Source: Paracoccus benzoatiresistens (GTDB taxonomy: Bacteria; Pseudomonadota; Alphaproteobacteria; Rhodobacterales; Rhodobacteraceae). Taken from it: 64,000 nt of DNA. The stretch is from assembly GCF_026913015.1 (NCBI RefSeq), contig NZ_JAPTYD010000015.1, positions 1 through 64,000 of the forward strand, read 5' to 3'. Within the stretch, counting starts at the first letter, position 1; each line of letters starts with the position of its first letter. The notes under the pieces are model-generated. The model was not told the DNA's origin and made no database searches. It was given only the letters and a program-made list of their open reading frames with translations. The position numbers and the translations under genes are program-made. Below are positions 43,039-51,676 of this stretch, piece by piece.

Positions 43039-46000
43039 TCCGCTGCCTCCACCTGGGTTGCGGGCTGGTCGAGCCAGTCGACCGATGTCATCTTGCGGAC
43101 GATCACGAATTCGTCCCGGTTGGCGCCGACGGTGCCGTAGTAGTTGAAGCCGTAGCTCAGCTGCGCATAGCCGCCGATCATGTGGGTGGGCTTGGGCACG
43201 ATCCGGGTGACCGAGTTGTGGATCCCGCCGCGCTTGCCGGTGATCTGGCTGCCCGGCGTGTTCACGATCTTCTCCTGGGCGTGATACATGAACATCGTGC
43301 CCTCCTTCATGCGCTGGCTGACCACCGCGCGGGCGGCGATCACGCCGTTGCTGTTGAAGACCTCGACCCAGTCATTGTCCACCAGACCGGCCTTCTTCGC
43401 GTCGATCTCCGACATCCACACCACAGGGCCGCCGCGGTTCAGCGTCAGCATCAGCAGGTTGTCGGAATAGGTCGAATGGATGCCCCATTTCTGGTGCGGC
43501 GTGATGAAGTTCAGCACGACGTGCTTTTCACCGCTGGCCAGCGACCTGGTCGCATCCGCGCCGACCGTCTTCAGATCGACCGGTGGCCGCCAGGTCACGA
43601 AGAACTCGCCAAAGGCCCGCATCCATTCGTGATCCTGATAAAGCTGCTGGCGTCCCGACAGTGTCCGCCACGGGATCAACTCGTTCACGTTGGTCCAGCC
43701 GGCATTGTAGCAGACCTCCTCGCTCTCGATCCCGGACCAGGTGGGGCTGCTGATGATCTTGCGGGGCTGGGCCGCGATGTCGCGGAAGCGGATCTTCTCG
43801 TCCTCCTTGACCTCGGCCAGATGCTTGTGGTCGCGGCCCGTCGCCTTGCCAAGCGCTTCCCAGGCCTTGACGGCCACCTCGCCATTAGTCTCGGGGGCCA
43901 GCATCAGCACGACCTCGGCCGCGTCGATGGCGGTCTCTATCCGGGCCATGCCCTTGGTCGGCCCGTCTTCCTTGACGGTGCCGTTCAGCGCCTGCAGGTG
44001 ATGCACCTCGTCCCGGGTATCCCAGGCAATGCCCTTGCCGCCATTGCCCACCTTTTCCATCAGCGGCCCGAGGGCGGTGAAGCGCTTGTAGAGGTTGGGA
44101 TAGTCGCGCTGGACCTCGATATAGGCCGGGGCGGTCTTGCCGGGGATCAGGTCGCACTCGCCGCGCTTCCAGTCGCGGACCGCGTCCTGGGCAAGCTCGG
44201 CCGGACTGTCATGCTGCAAGGGCAGCTGCACGACATCCGTCTCGACCCCCAGCACCTCGGGGGCCACCTCGGAAAACTTGCGGGCGATCGCCTTGAAGAT
44301 CTCCCAGTCCGTCTTCGACTCGTAGGCCGGATCCACCGCCGCCTGGAGCGGATGGATGAACGGATGCATGTCCGAGGTGTTCATGTCATCCTTTTCGTAC
44401 CAGGACGCGGTCGGCAGCACGATGTCGGCATAGACGGCCGTGGTGGACATGCGGAAGTCGATGGTGACCAGCAGGTCCAGCTTCCCTTCGGGCGCCTGGT
44501 CATGCCAGACGGCCTCGACGGGCCGTTGCCGCCCTTCCTCGCCCAGATCCTTGCCCTGGACGCCGTGCTCGGTGCCCAGAAGATGCCTGAGGAAGTATTC
44601 ATGCCCCTTGCCCGACGAACCCAGCAGGTTCGACCGCCAGACGAACATGTTGCGCGGCCAGTTCTGGGGCGCGTCCGGATCCTCGCAGGACATCTGCAGC
44701 GCCCCGGATTTCAGGTTCGCGGCGACATAGTCCTTGACCGGAACGCCTGCCTCCTTGGCGGCACGGCCGACCTCGAGCGGGTTGGTCTTCAGTTGCGGCG
44801 CCGATGGCAGCCAGCCCATCCGCTCGGCACGGATGTTGTAGTCGATCAGGGACAAGCGGTCCCAGTCACCCTCGGGCGCCGTCGGCGACAGGATCTCGGA
44901 GGCGCGGACGGTTTCATAGCGCCATTGATCCGTATGCGCATAGAACGCGCTGGTCGAGTTCATGTGCCGCGGCGGCCTCGCCCAGTCCAGCGCAAAGGCC
45001 AGGGCCGTCCATCCAGTCTGCGGGCGCAGCTTTTCCTGCCCGACATAGTGCGCCCAACCCCCACCGGACTTGCCCACGCAGCCGCACATCACCAGCATGT
45101 TGATGACGGCGCGATAGTTCATGTCCATGTGGAACCAGTGGTTCATCGCCGCACCGATGATGATCATCGACTTGCCGTTCGTCTTTTCGGCATTGGTGGC
45201 GAATTCACGCGCGACCTGGATGATCTTGTCGCGGCGGACACCGGTGACGCGCTCGGCCCAGGCCGGGGTGAAGGGCACGTCGGCGTCGAAGTCGCGCGCG
45301 ACATCGCCACCGCCCAGGCCCCGGTCGAGGCTGTAGTTCGCGCAGAGCAGGTCGAAGACCGTCGCCACCAGAGCCTCGCTGCCGTCGGCCAGGGTGATCC
45401 GGCGGACGGGCACGTTGCGGGTCAGGATGTCGCCGCGATCGTCAAGTTCGAAGCCGTTGGTCGCAGCGCCTCCGAAATAGGGGAAATCGACGGCTGCGAC
45501 GTCGTCGTGGTCCCCCTCGGGGATCAGGCTCAGCTTCAGGTGCACGTCGCGCGTCCCGGCGCGCTGTTCCAGATTCCAGCGCCCGGTCTCCATGTCCTCG
45601 GCATGGGTGACGCCGGTGTCGGTGCCGGGCTCCTGCACGGTGGCCTTGCGGCCTTCGTCCGTCCAGCGGAACCCGATCGAGCCGTTGGGCACCACAAGGT
45701 CGCCGCTGGTCTCGTCGATGGCGACGGTCTTCCAGTCGGGATGGGCCGTCTGCCCCAGTCCCCCCGCCAGGTCGGCCGCGCGCAGCTGTCGGCCTGGAAC
45801 CAGCCGGTCGCCCTTGCGATCCAGGCGGACCAGCATCGGCATGTCGGTATAGCGCCGGCAGTAGTCCTTGAAGTAGGGGGCCTGCCGGTCCAGGTGGAAT
45901 TCGCGCAGGATCACGTGACCGAAGGCCATGCCAAGCGCGGCGTCCGTGCCCTGCTTGGCATTCAGCCAGATGTCGCCGAACTTGGCGGCCTCGGAATAGT

Positions 46001-46850
46001 CGGGGCAGATCACGGCCGACTTGGTGCCGCGATAGCGGGCCTCGGTGTAGAAATGCGCGTCGGGCGTGCGTGTCTGCGGCACGTTCGAACCCCAAAGCAG
46101 CAGGTAGCCTGCATTGTACCAGTCGGCCGACTCTGGCACGTCGGTCTGCTCGCCCCAGGTCTGGGGCGAGGCGGGCGGAAGGTCGCAATACCAGTCATAG
46201 AAGGACATGCAGGTGCCCCCCAGCAGCGACAGGTAGCGCGTCCCCGCCGCGTAGGAGATCATCGACATCGCCGGAATGGGCGAAAAGCCGAAGACGCGGT
46301 CCGGGCCATAGGTCCTGGCGGTATAGGCATTGGCGGCGGCGGTCATTTCCGTCGCCTCCTCCCAGGTGGCGCGGACGAAGCCGCCCTTCCCGCGGGTCCG
46401 GGTATAGCTGGCGCGCGCGACCGGGTCGGCCTGGATCGCAGCCCATGCCGCGACGGGCGACAGCATTTTGCGCTTTTCGCGCCACAGCCGCATCAGCTGG
46501 CCGCGGATCAGCGGGGTCTTCGCCCGGTTCGCGGAATACAGGTACCAGCTGTAGGAGGCACCGCGCGCGCAGCCGCGCGGTTCATGGTTGGGCAGGTCGG
46601 GCCGGGTGCGGGGATAGTCGGTCTGCTGGGTTTCCCAGGTCACGATGCCGGACTTGACATAGATCTTCCACGAACAGGATCCCGTGCAGTTCACGCCATG
46701 GGTCGAGCGGACGATCTTGTCGTGGCGCCAGCGGGCGCGATAGGTATCTTCCCATTCGCGGCTTTCGGTGGTGGTCTGACCGTGGCCTTCCGCGAACACG
46801 TCCTTGCGGGTCGGCTTGAGGAAGTTCAGGCGATCCAGAAGATGGCTCAT
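43035..46850 (-). CDS. narG: Respiratory nitrate reductase alpha subunit
   Basis: 1271 residues, the size of NarG. It reduces nitrate to nitrite at a Mo-bis-MGD centre on the cytosolic side. The FS0 4Fe-4S site is THGVNCTGSCSWKIYVK, where His replaces the first Cys as in NarG. CMSFYDWYCDLPPASPQTWG contains the conserved region with the Mo-ligand Asp. The N-terminus MSHLLDRLNFLKPTRKDVFA is the NarJ-binding leader; there is no Tat signal, as expected for NarG. It lies 22 bp downstream of narK. Confidence 0.97.
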   Translation of the reverse strand: MSHLLDRLNFLKPTRKDVFAEGHGQTTTESREWEDTYRARWRHDKIVRSTHGVNCTGSCSWKIYVKSGIVTWETQQTDYPRTRPDLPNHEPRGCARGASYSWYLYSANRAKTPLIRGQLMRLWREKRKMLSPVAAWAAIQADPVARASYTRTRGKGGFVRATWEEATEMTAAANAYTARTYGPDRVFGFSPIPAMSMISYAAGTRYLSLLGGTCMSFYDWYCDLPPASPQTWGEQTDVPESADWYNAGYLLLWGSNVPQTRTPDAHFYTEARYRGTKSAVICPDYSEAAKFGDIWLNAKQGTDAALGMAFGHVILREFHLDRQAPYFKDYCRRYTDMPMLVRLDRKGDRLVPGRQLRAADLAGGLGQTAHPDWKTVAIDETSGDLVVPNGSIGFRWTDEGRKATVQEPGTDTGVTHAEDMETGRWNLEQRAGTRDVHLKLSLIPEGDHDDVAAVDFPYFGGAATNGFELDDRGDILTRNVPVRRITLADGSEALVATVFDLLCANYSLDRGLGGGDVARDFDADVPFTPAWAERVTGVRRDKIIQVAREFATNAEKTNGKSMIIIGAAMNHWFHMDMNYRAVINMLVMCGCVGKSGGGWAHYVGQEKLRPQTGWTALAFALDWARPPRHMNSTSAFYAHTDQWRYETVRASEILSPTAPEGDWDRLSLIDYNIRAERMGWLPSAPQLKTNPLEVGRAAKEAGVPVKDYVAANLKSGALQMSCEDPDAPQNWPRNMFVWRSNLLGSSGKGHEYFLRHLLGTEHGVQGKDLGEEGRQRPVEAVWHDQAPEGKLDLLVTIDFRMSTTAVYADIVLPTASWYEKDDMNTSDMHPFIHPLQAAVDPAYESKTDWEIFKAIARKFSEVAPEVLGVETDVVQLPLQHDSPAELAQDAVRDWKRGECDLIPGKTAPAYIEVQRDYPNLYKRFTALGPLMEKVGNGGKGIAWDTRDEVHHLQALNGTVKEDGPTKGMARIETAIDAAEVVLMLAPETNGEVAVKAWEALGKATGRDHKHLAEVKEDEKIRFRDIAAQPRKIISSPTWSGIESEEVCYNAGWTNVNELIPWRTLSGRQQLYQDHEWMRAFGEFFVTWRPPVDLKTVGADATRSLASGEKHVVLNFITPHQKWGIHSTYSDNLLMLTLNRGGPVVWMSEIDAKKAGLVDNDWVEVFNSNGVIAARAVVSQRMKEGTMFMYHAQEKIVNTPGSQITGKRGGIHNSVTRIVPKPTHMIGGYAQLSYGFNYYGTVGANRDEFVIVRKMTSVDWLDQPATQVEAAE

Positions 46851-46872
46851 CTTGCTGTCTCCTTGGGGGTTG

Positions 46873-49590
46873 TCAGGCGGCCTGCGCGGCGACGGCTGCC
46901 GCGCGGCTGTGTTCGATGTCGTGCAGCAAGCCGCCGGGACGGGTGTAGAAGGCCCAGGTGATGCCGAGGCAGAGCGCGTAGAAGGCCAGAAAAGCCCAGA
47001 GCGCCCCCACCGGAGAGCCGGTCATCGCGATCGAGCTGCCATAGGCCTTCGGGATGAAGAAGGCGCCATAGGCGGCAATGGCCGAGGTGAAGGCGATGAT
47101 GGCGGCGCTCTCACGCTCGGACTGCTTGCGGCGCGAGACAGGATCCAGGTCGGGCATCAGGCGCGGGATCTCGCGGCCCATGATGGCGGGGATCATCTGG
47201 AAGGTCGACGCATTGCCCACGCCGGTCAGGAAGAACAGCGCCATGAAGCCTGCGAAAAAGGCCATGAAGCTGCCGGCCTGCAGCGCGCTGATGACGCCGA
47301 AGGTCACCAGGATCATGCCAAGGAAGGTCCAGAAGGTCACCCGGCCGCCGCCAAAGCGGTCGCTGATCCAGCCCGTGCCTGCGCGGCTGAGCGCGCCGAC
47401 CAGCGGTCCGAGGAAGACGTATTGCAGCGCGTTCACCTCGGGGAAGGCCAGCTTGGTCAGCAGGGGAAAGCCCGCGGAATAGCCGATGAAGCTGCCGAAG
47501 GTGCCGGTATAAAGGACGCACATCAGCCAGTTGTGCTTGCGGGTGAAGATGACGGCCTGTTCACGGAAGCTGGCGCGGGCATCGGCGATATCGTTCATGC
47601 CAAGCCAGGCCGCAGCCGTCGCCATCAGGATGAAGGGCACCCAGATGAAGCCCGCGTTCTGCATCCAAAGCTGGCCGCCCTCGGACAGTTGCTGCGGCGC
47701 GCCGCCCATGGCGCCGAAAACGCCTGCGGTGATGACGACCGGCACAAGGAACTGCATGGCCGAGACGCCCAGGTTCCCCAGTCCGGCATTCAAGGCCAGC
47801 GCATTGCCCTTTTCGGCCTTCGGGAAGAAATAGGCGATGTTGGCCATCGACGAGGCGAAGTTGCCGCCGCCAAGCCCGCAGAACAGCGCCAGCACCAGGA
47901 AGATCACATAGGGCGTTTCCGGGTTCTGCACCGCATAGCCGATGCCAAGGGCGGGCAGCAGCAGAGAGGCTGTCGAAAGCGTGGTCCAGAGGCGGCCGCC
48001 GAAGATCGGCACCATGAAGCTGTAGAAGATCCGCAGCGTCGCTCCCGACAGGCCCGGCAGGGCGGCCAGCCAGAACAGCTGCTCGGTTGTGAAGTTGAAG
48101 CCGATGGCCGGAAGGCGGGCGACCACCATCGACCAGACCATCCAGACCGAGAAGCCCAGAAGCAGCGCGGGAATGGAAATCCACAGGTTCCTGCGCGCGA
48201 TCCTGCGCCCTTTTTCGGCCCAGAACTGCGGCTCTTCGGGGCTCCAGTCCTCAAGCACGCGCGGCATGGCGGTGCGGGCCGGATCGTGGACCTCGGCCAG
48301 TTCCGGGAAGGTCGGCAGCTGGTCCAGCGCCTTGCCGTGGGACCGCCGCTCCATCGCGCGCACCGACAGGTGCATCCAGGCCGCCGAAACGACAACGATC
48401 CCGAAAAGCAGCGCGAAGCACGAGGTGTAGATGCCGGTCAGGTCCAGCAGCGCGCCGAAGACGATGGGCAGGACAAAGCCGCCAAGCCCGCCGATCATGC
48501 CCACGAGACCGCCCACGGCGCCGACATGGTTCGGGTAGTAGACGGGGATGTGCTTGAAGACGGCAGCCTTGCCCAGGCTCATGAAGAAGCCCAGCACGAA
48601 GAGCGTGAGCACGAAGGGCAGCATGCCCATCCGGGTCGAGAAGCTGATCAGGCCGTCCTTGCCGTGAACCACGTAGTCGGTCGGCGGATAGGACAGCATG
48701 AAGAGCAGCACGGCGGAAAAGCCGAAGGTCCAGTACATGACCGTCCGCGCGCCGAAGCGGTCCGACAGCATGCCGCCATAGGCGCGGAACACGCTGGCTG
48801 CCAGGCTGAAGGCCGCGGCCGCCATGCCCGCGAGGCGGACATCGGCGCCATAGACGTCGGTCAGGTAATGCGGCAGCCACAGCGCCAGCGCGACAAAGCC
48901 GCCGAAGACGAAGAAATAATAGAGGGCGAAGCGCCAGACTTGCAGGTTCTTCAGCGGCGCGAATTGCTGGGCCAGCGAAGGTGCGGCCAGGCCCTTGGCG
49001 CGGCGCTCGGCGAAGGCCGGATCGTCGCGCGCGATCAGAAAGAAGATCACGCCCATCAGCGCGATCCCTAGCGCCCAGATCTGGGCCACGGCCTCCCATC
49101 CCCAGGCGACCAGCACAAAGGGCGCCAGGAACTTGGTGACGGCGGCGCCGACATTGCCCATGCCGAAGATGCCCAGGGCCGTGCCCTGCCGACCGGCGGG
49201 AAACCACTTCGACACGTACGCCACGCCGATGATGAAAGAGCCCCCGGCAAGGCCCACGCCAAGCGCGGCCAGCAGGAACTGCGGATAGGTGTTCGCCCAG
49301 GTCAGCGCCCAGGTCGCAAGGCCCGTCAGGATCATCTGCGAGGCAAAGACGATCCGGCCGCCGAACCGCTCGGTCCAGACGCCGAGGATCAGGCGCGTCA
49401 GCGATCCGGTCAGGATGGGGGTGGATATCAGCAAGCCATACTGGAATTCAGTCAGACCAAGCTCTTTCTTGATGGTCAGTCCGACAATCGAAAAAATGGT
49501 CCAGACAGCGAAGCAAAGCGTGAAAGCGGTGGTGCTCAACCACAGCGCACGCTGCTGTTCTGGGATGGATGCGGTTACACGATCCGGCAT
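46873..49590 (-). CDS. narK: Fused NarK1-NarK2 nitrate/nitrite transporter
   Basis: 905 residues with two complete MFS halves (~24 helices). Each half keeps a nitrate signature: GSFIIGVAYVSKWFPAGRQG in the first and GLGGGNFASSMANIAYFFPK in the second. Single NarK proteins are ~450 residues; the fusion is characteristic of Paracoccus denitrificans, where the N-half acts as nitrate/proton symporter and the C-half as nitrate/nitrite exchanger. The start at 49588-49590 has GGAGC 7 nt upstream. A perfect FNR-type box lies 69-82 bp upstream of this start. Confidence 0.95.
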   Translation of the reverse strand: MPDRVTASIPEQQRALWLSTTAFTLCFAVWTIFSIVGLTIKKELGLTEFQYGLLISTPILTGSLTRLILGVWTERFGGRIVFASQMILTGLATWALTWANTYPQFLLAALGVGLAGGSFIIGVAYVSKWFPAGRQGTALGIFGMGNVGAAVTKFLAPFVLVAWGWEAVAQIWALGIALMGVIFFLIARDDPAFAERRAKGLAAPSLAQQFAPLKNLQVWRFALYYFFVFGGFVALALWLPHYLTDVYGADVRLAGMAAAAFSLAASVFRAYGGMLSDRFGARTVMYWTFGFSAVLLFMLSYPPTDYVVHGKDGLISFSTRMGMLPFVLTLFVLGFFMSLGKAAVFKHIPVYYPNHVGAVGGLVGMIGGLGGFVLPIVFGALLDLTGIYTSCFALLFGIVVVSAAWMHLSVRAMERRSHGKALDQLPTFPELAEVHDPARTAMPRVLEDWSPEEPQFWAEKGRRIARRNLWISIPALLLGFSVWMVWSMVVARLPAIGFNFTTEQLFWLAALPGLSGATLRIFYSFMVPIFGGRLWTTLSTASLLLPALGIGYAVQNPETPYVIFLVLALFCGLGGGNFASSMANIAYFFPKAEKGNALALNAGLGNLGVSAMQFLVPVVITAGVFGAMGGAPQQLSEGGQLWMQNAGFIWVPFILMATAAAWLGMNDIADARASFREQAVIFTRKHNWLMCVLYTGTFGSFIGYSAGFPLLTKLAFPEVNALQYVFLGPLVGALSRAGTGWISDRFGGGRVTFWTFLGMILVTFGVISALQAGSFMAFFAGFMALFFLTGVGNASTFQMIPAIMGREIPRLMPDLDPVSRRKQSERESAAIIAFTSAIAAYGAFFIPKAYGSSIAMTGSPVGALWAFLAFYALCLGITWAFYTRPGGLLHDIEHSRAAAVAAQAA

Positions 49591-49658
49591 TTGACAGCTC
49601 CGAAAGATCCTGCCGAGGGCAGTTCGAGGCCAGCCACCACATCCGCGACAAGGCAGTC

Positions 49659-49672
49659 TTGATCTGGATCAA
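49659..49672 (-). promoter_or_regulatory. FNR/NarR box of the narK promoter
   Basis: TTGATCTGGATCAA matches the TTGAT-N4-ATCAA consensus exactly. Its centre is 75 bp before the narK ATG, which would put a class II start near 49,624. The site could be used by FnrP or by NarR. Confidence 0.85.
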
Positions 49673-49794
49673 CTGTTGAATCTCTGGCCGAAGATTCGGC
49701 CTGTTCTTGCACTTCACCTTAGATGAAGCAGGGAATTCCCGGCCCGCGGATCCTTGAACGGGGTATTGCAAGACGGCATTTGCCAGCGCCGGGC

Positions 49795-49808
49795 TTGATT
49801 TAAGTCAA
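49795..49808. promoter_or_regulatory. Second FNR/NarR-type box near narR
   Basis: TTGATTTAAGTCAA has one mismatch to TTGAT-N4-ATCAA. It lies 60-73 bp before the narR ATG, so it may autoregulate narR. Confidence 0.65.
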
Positions 49809-49867
49809 GGGTTGTGCACCGCTGTCCGGTATGCTTCGCAAGCTGATCAAGAAGGAGCACCGCAGGC

Positions 49868-50554
49868 ATGCATGACCACGAACTTCGGGAAATTCGGGAC
49901 CTTGATCTGTTCAGGAACATGGCCACGCCCAGCTTCGAAGCGCTCATGCAGGCTGCCTATTCCCAGGACTTCCCGGCCGAATTGCAACTGGTCCGCCAGG
50001 GCATGCGCGCCAACTTCCTTCATGTCCTGACCGCTGGCCGGGTGGAGCTCTTCGCCGAATGGAGCGACCAGCAGACGACGATGGCCATCGTCGAGCCGGT
50101 GACGAGCTTCATCCTTGCCGCATGCCTGCGCGATGCCCGCCACCTCATGTCCGCCAGGACGCTGCAGCCTTGCAAGCTGGTCCTGATCCCGGCGGCGGAT
50201 GTCAGGGCGGCATTCAGGCGCGATCCGGATTTCGCGGTGGATGCCGCCAACGAACTGGCGGCAGGCTACCGCAGCATGGTCCGTCACACCAAGAGCCTCA
50301 AGCTGCGCAGTTCCCGGGAACGCCTTGCCGCCTTCCTGCTCAGGAACGCGGATGAGCACGGAGGCTCTCGGGGCTTCTCGCTGCCTTATGAAAAGAAGCT
50401 GATCGCTTCCTACCTGGGGATGACGCCCGAAAGCCTGTCCCGTGCCTTCCGGGCCCTGGCCGAACATGGCGTCCATAACCAGGGGGCGCGGGTTACCATA
50501 ACGGATGTCGAGAAACTCAAGGCCCTGGCGTCCCCCAACGCGTTGATCGAATAG
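49868..50554 (+). CDS. narR: Crp/Fnr family regulator NarR
   Basis: 228 residues. An N-terminal cyclic-nucleotide-binding fold (AELQLVRQGMRANFLHVLTA) is followed by the HTH KKLIASYLGMTPESLSRAFR. The N-terminal cysteine cluster of FNR is absent (only one Cys in an N-terminal position, ACLRD), so it does not carry an oxygen-sensing 4Fe-4S cluster. In Paracoccus pantotrophus, narR is divergent from narK and required for nitrate-dependent nar expression; the same arrangement here supports the name. Confidence 0.88.
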   Translation: MHDHELREIRDLDLFRNMATPSFEALMQAAYSQDFPAELQLVRQGMRANFLHVLTAGRVELFAEWSDQQTTMAIVEPVTSFILAACLRDARHLMSARTLQPCKLVLIPAADVRAAFRRDPDFAVDAANELAAGYRSMVRHTKSLKLRSSRERLAAFLLRNADEHGGSRGFSLPYEKKLIASYLGMTPESLSRAFRALAEHGVHNQGARVTITDVEKLKALASPNALIE

Positions 50555-50744
50555 CCTTGGCAACCGCAGCGTCAGTGCGGATACATGGGCAAGCATATGG
50601 CCGACCCCCACGAACGAACTGGCGCAAGACGTTGCTTTTCGCGGGCATGGCTCGATGCGTCTGATTATCGTGTCCTGTAGCCCACTGCTCCCCCCATCAT
50701 GCCTCGGTCACTTTCCTTCAGGATCGCGTGAGACGAATCAGCGG

Positions 50745-51521
50745 ATGATGTATGCTTCCGAAGGTCAGCTTCGAGTATGTGTCGTGCGTTTTCCGTTGGC
50801 AGTTGTAGCGGCCCTCATGGCCGGAGAGGCTCGGGCCCAGGATGGGGTGGCGGATTGGGAATATTCTGTCGCCCTGTATGGCTGGTTCCCCGACACCCGC
50901 GTCAGTCTGGACACGCCGCTGGGTGAGGTCGAAGGCGAACTCAGCATCGGCGATGCGCTTGATTCGCTCGACATGGCGTTCATGGGCGCCTTTGCGGCGC
51001 AGAACGGACCGTGGAGCATGCTGGCCGACGTGCTTTATTTCGACTTGGGCAGGACGAAGACCAGGGACAAGCTGGCGCTGATCCGGGAAGCAGACATCGA
51101 CAGCGACATCACCAGCCTCAACACCTATGTGACCTATCAGATCGTGGACCAGGGTTCGGCGCGGGTCGCCCGGGTGTGGGGCCCCGGTTCTATTGGACCG
51201 ACAACGACGTGACCCTGACCAGCTTCAGGGGCTCGAACGCAGCTTCGGATCGGGCGACGAATGGGCCGATCCATCGATCGCAATTCGCTACCGCGGGCAG
51301 TTCGCCGAAAACTGGTTCGCCACCGCCATGGTCGATGTCGGCGGATTCGGCGTAAGCTCCGAGTTTACTTGGCAGGCGCTTGCAACCGTCGGCCACGAGG
51401 TCAACGACCAGCTTTCGTTCCAAGGGGCTATCGCTTCCTTGAAGCCGACCGGGACGAAGGGAACGGAGAGATCGAGGTCGAGATGTCAGGACCGGTCGTC
51501 GGACGGGTCTATCGTTTCTGA
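50745..51521 (+). pseudogene. Outer-membrane beta-barrel protein gene, three frameshifts
   Basis: A signal peptide (FPLAVVAALMAGEARA) and a beta-rich body YSVALYGWFPDTRVSLDTPL start in one frame. GPRFYWTDNDVTLTSFRG continues in a second, LERSFGSGDEWADPSIAIRY in a third, and GYRFLEADRDEGNGEIEVEM up to GPVVGRVYRF* in the first again. Each change matches loss of one G from a G-run (near 51,179, 51,228 and 51,430). Restoring the three bases gives one coherent barrel with the usual C-terminal Phe. Homopolymer sequencing error is possible. It lies upstream of the DUF3604 gene. Confidence 0.75.
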
Positions 51522-51676
51522 AGCCGGCGGTGGCGCGCATCATGGATAAGCTTCTCGACGAGGCAAGGGCAGGTGAAGGGGCTGCGGCTTTTCGCGGTCA
51601 GGCGCAGGAACCCAGGGTGTTCAAGGACAGGCCGGGCCGATCGGCTTGGCTTTTTTGGTTGAGAGGGACTAAGGCA

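Noticed and set aside
43182..46961. Long plus-strand frame opposite narG
   Set aside because: It is the antisense shadow of narG, typical in high-GC DNA; the narG frame has complete enzyme motifs.
46804..49071. Long plus-strand frame opposite narK
   Set aside because: Its Glu/His/Gln-rich translation is the antisense of hydrophobic MFS helices, with no domain.
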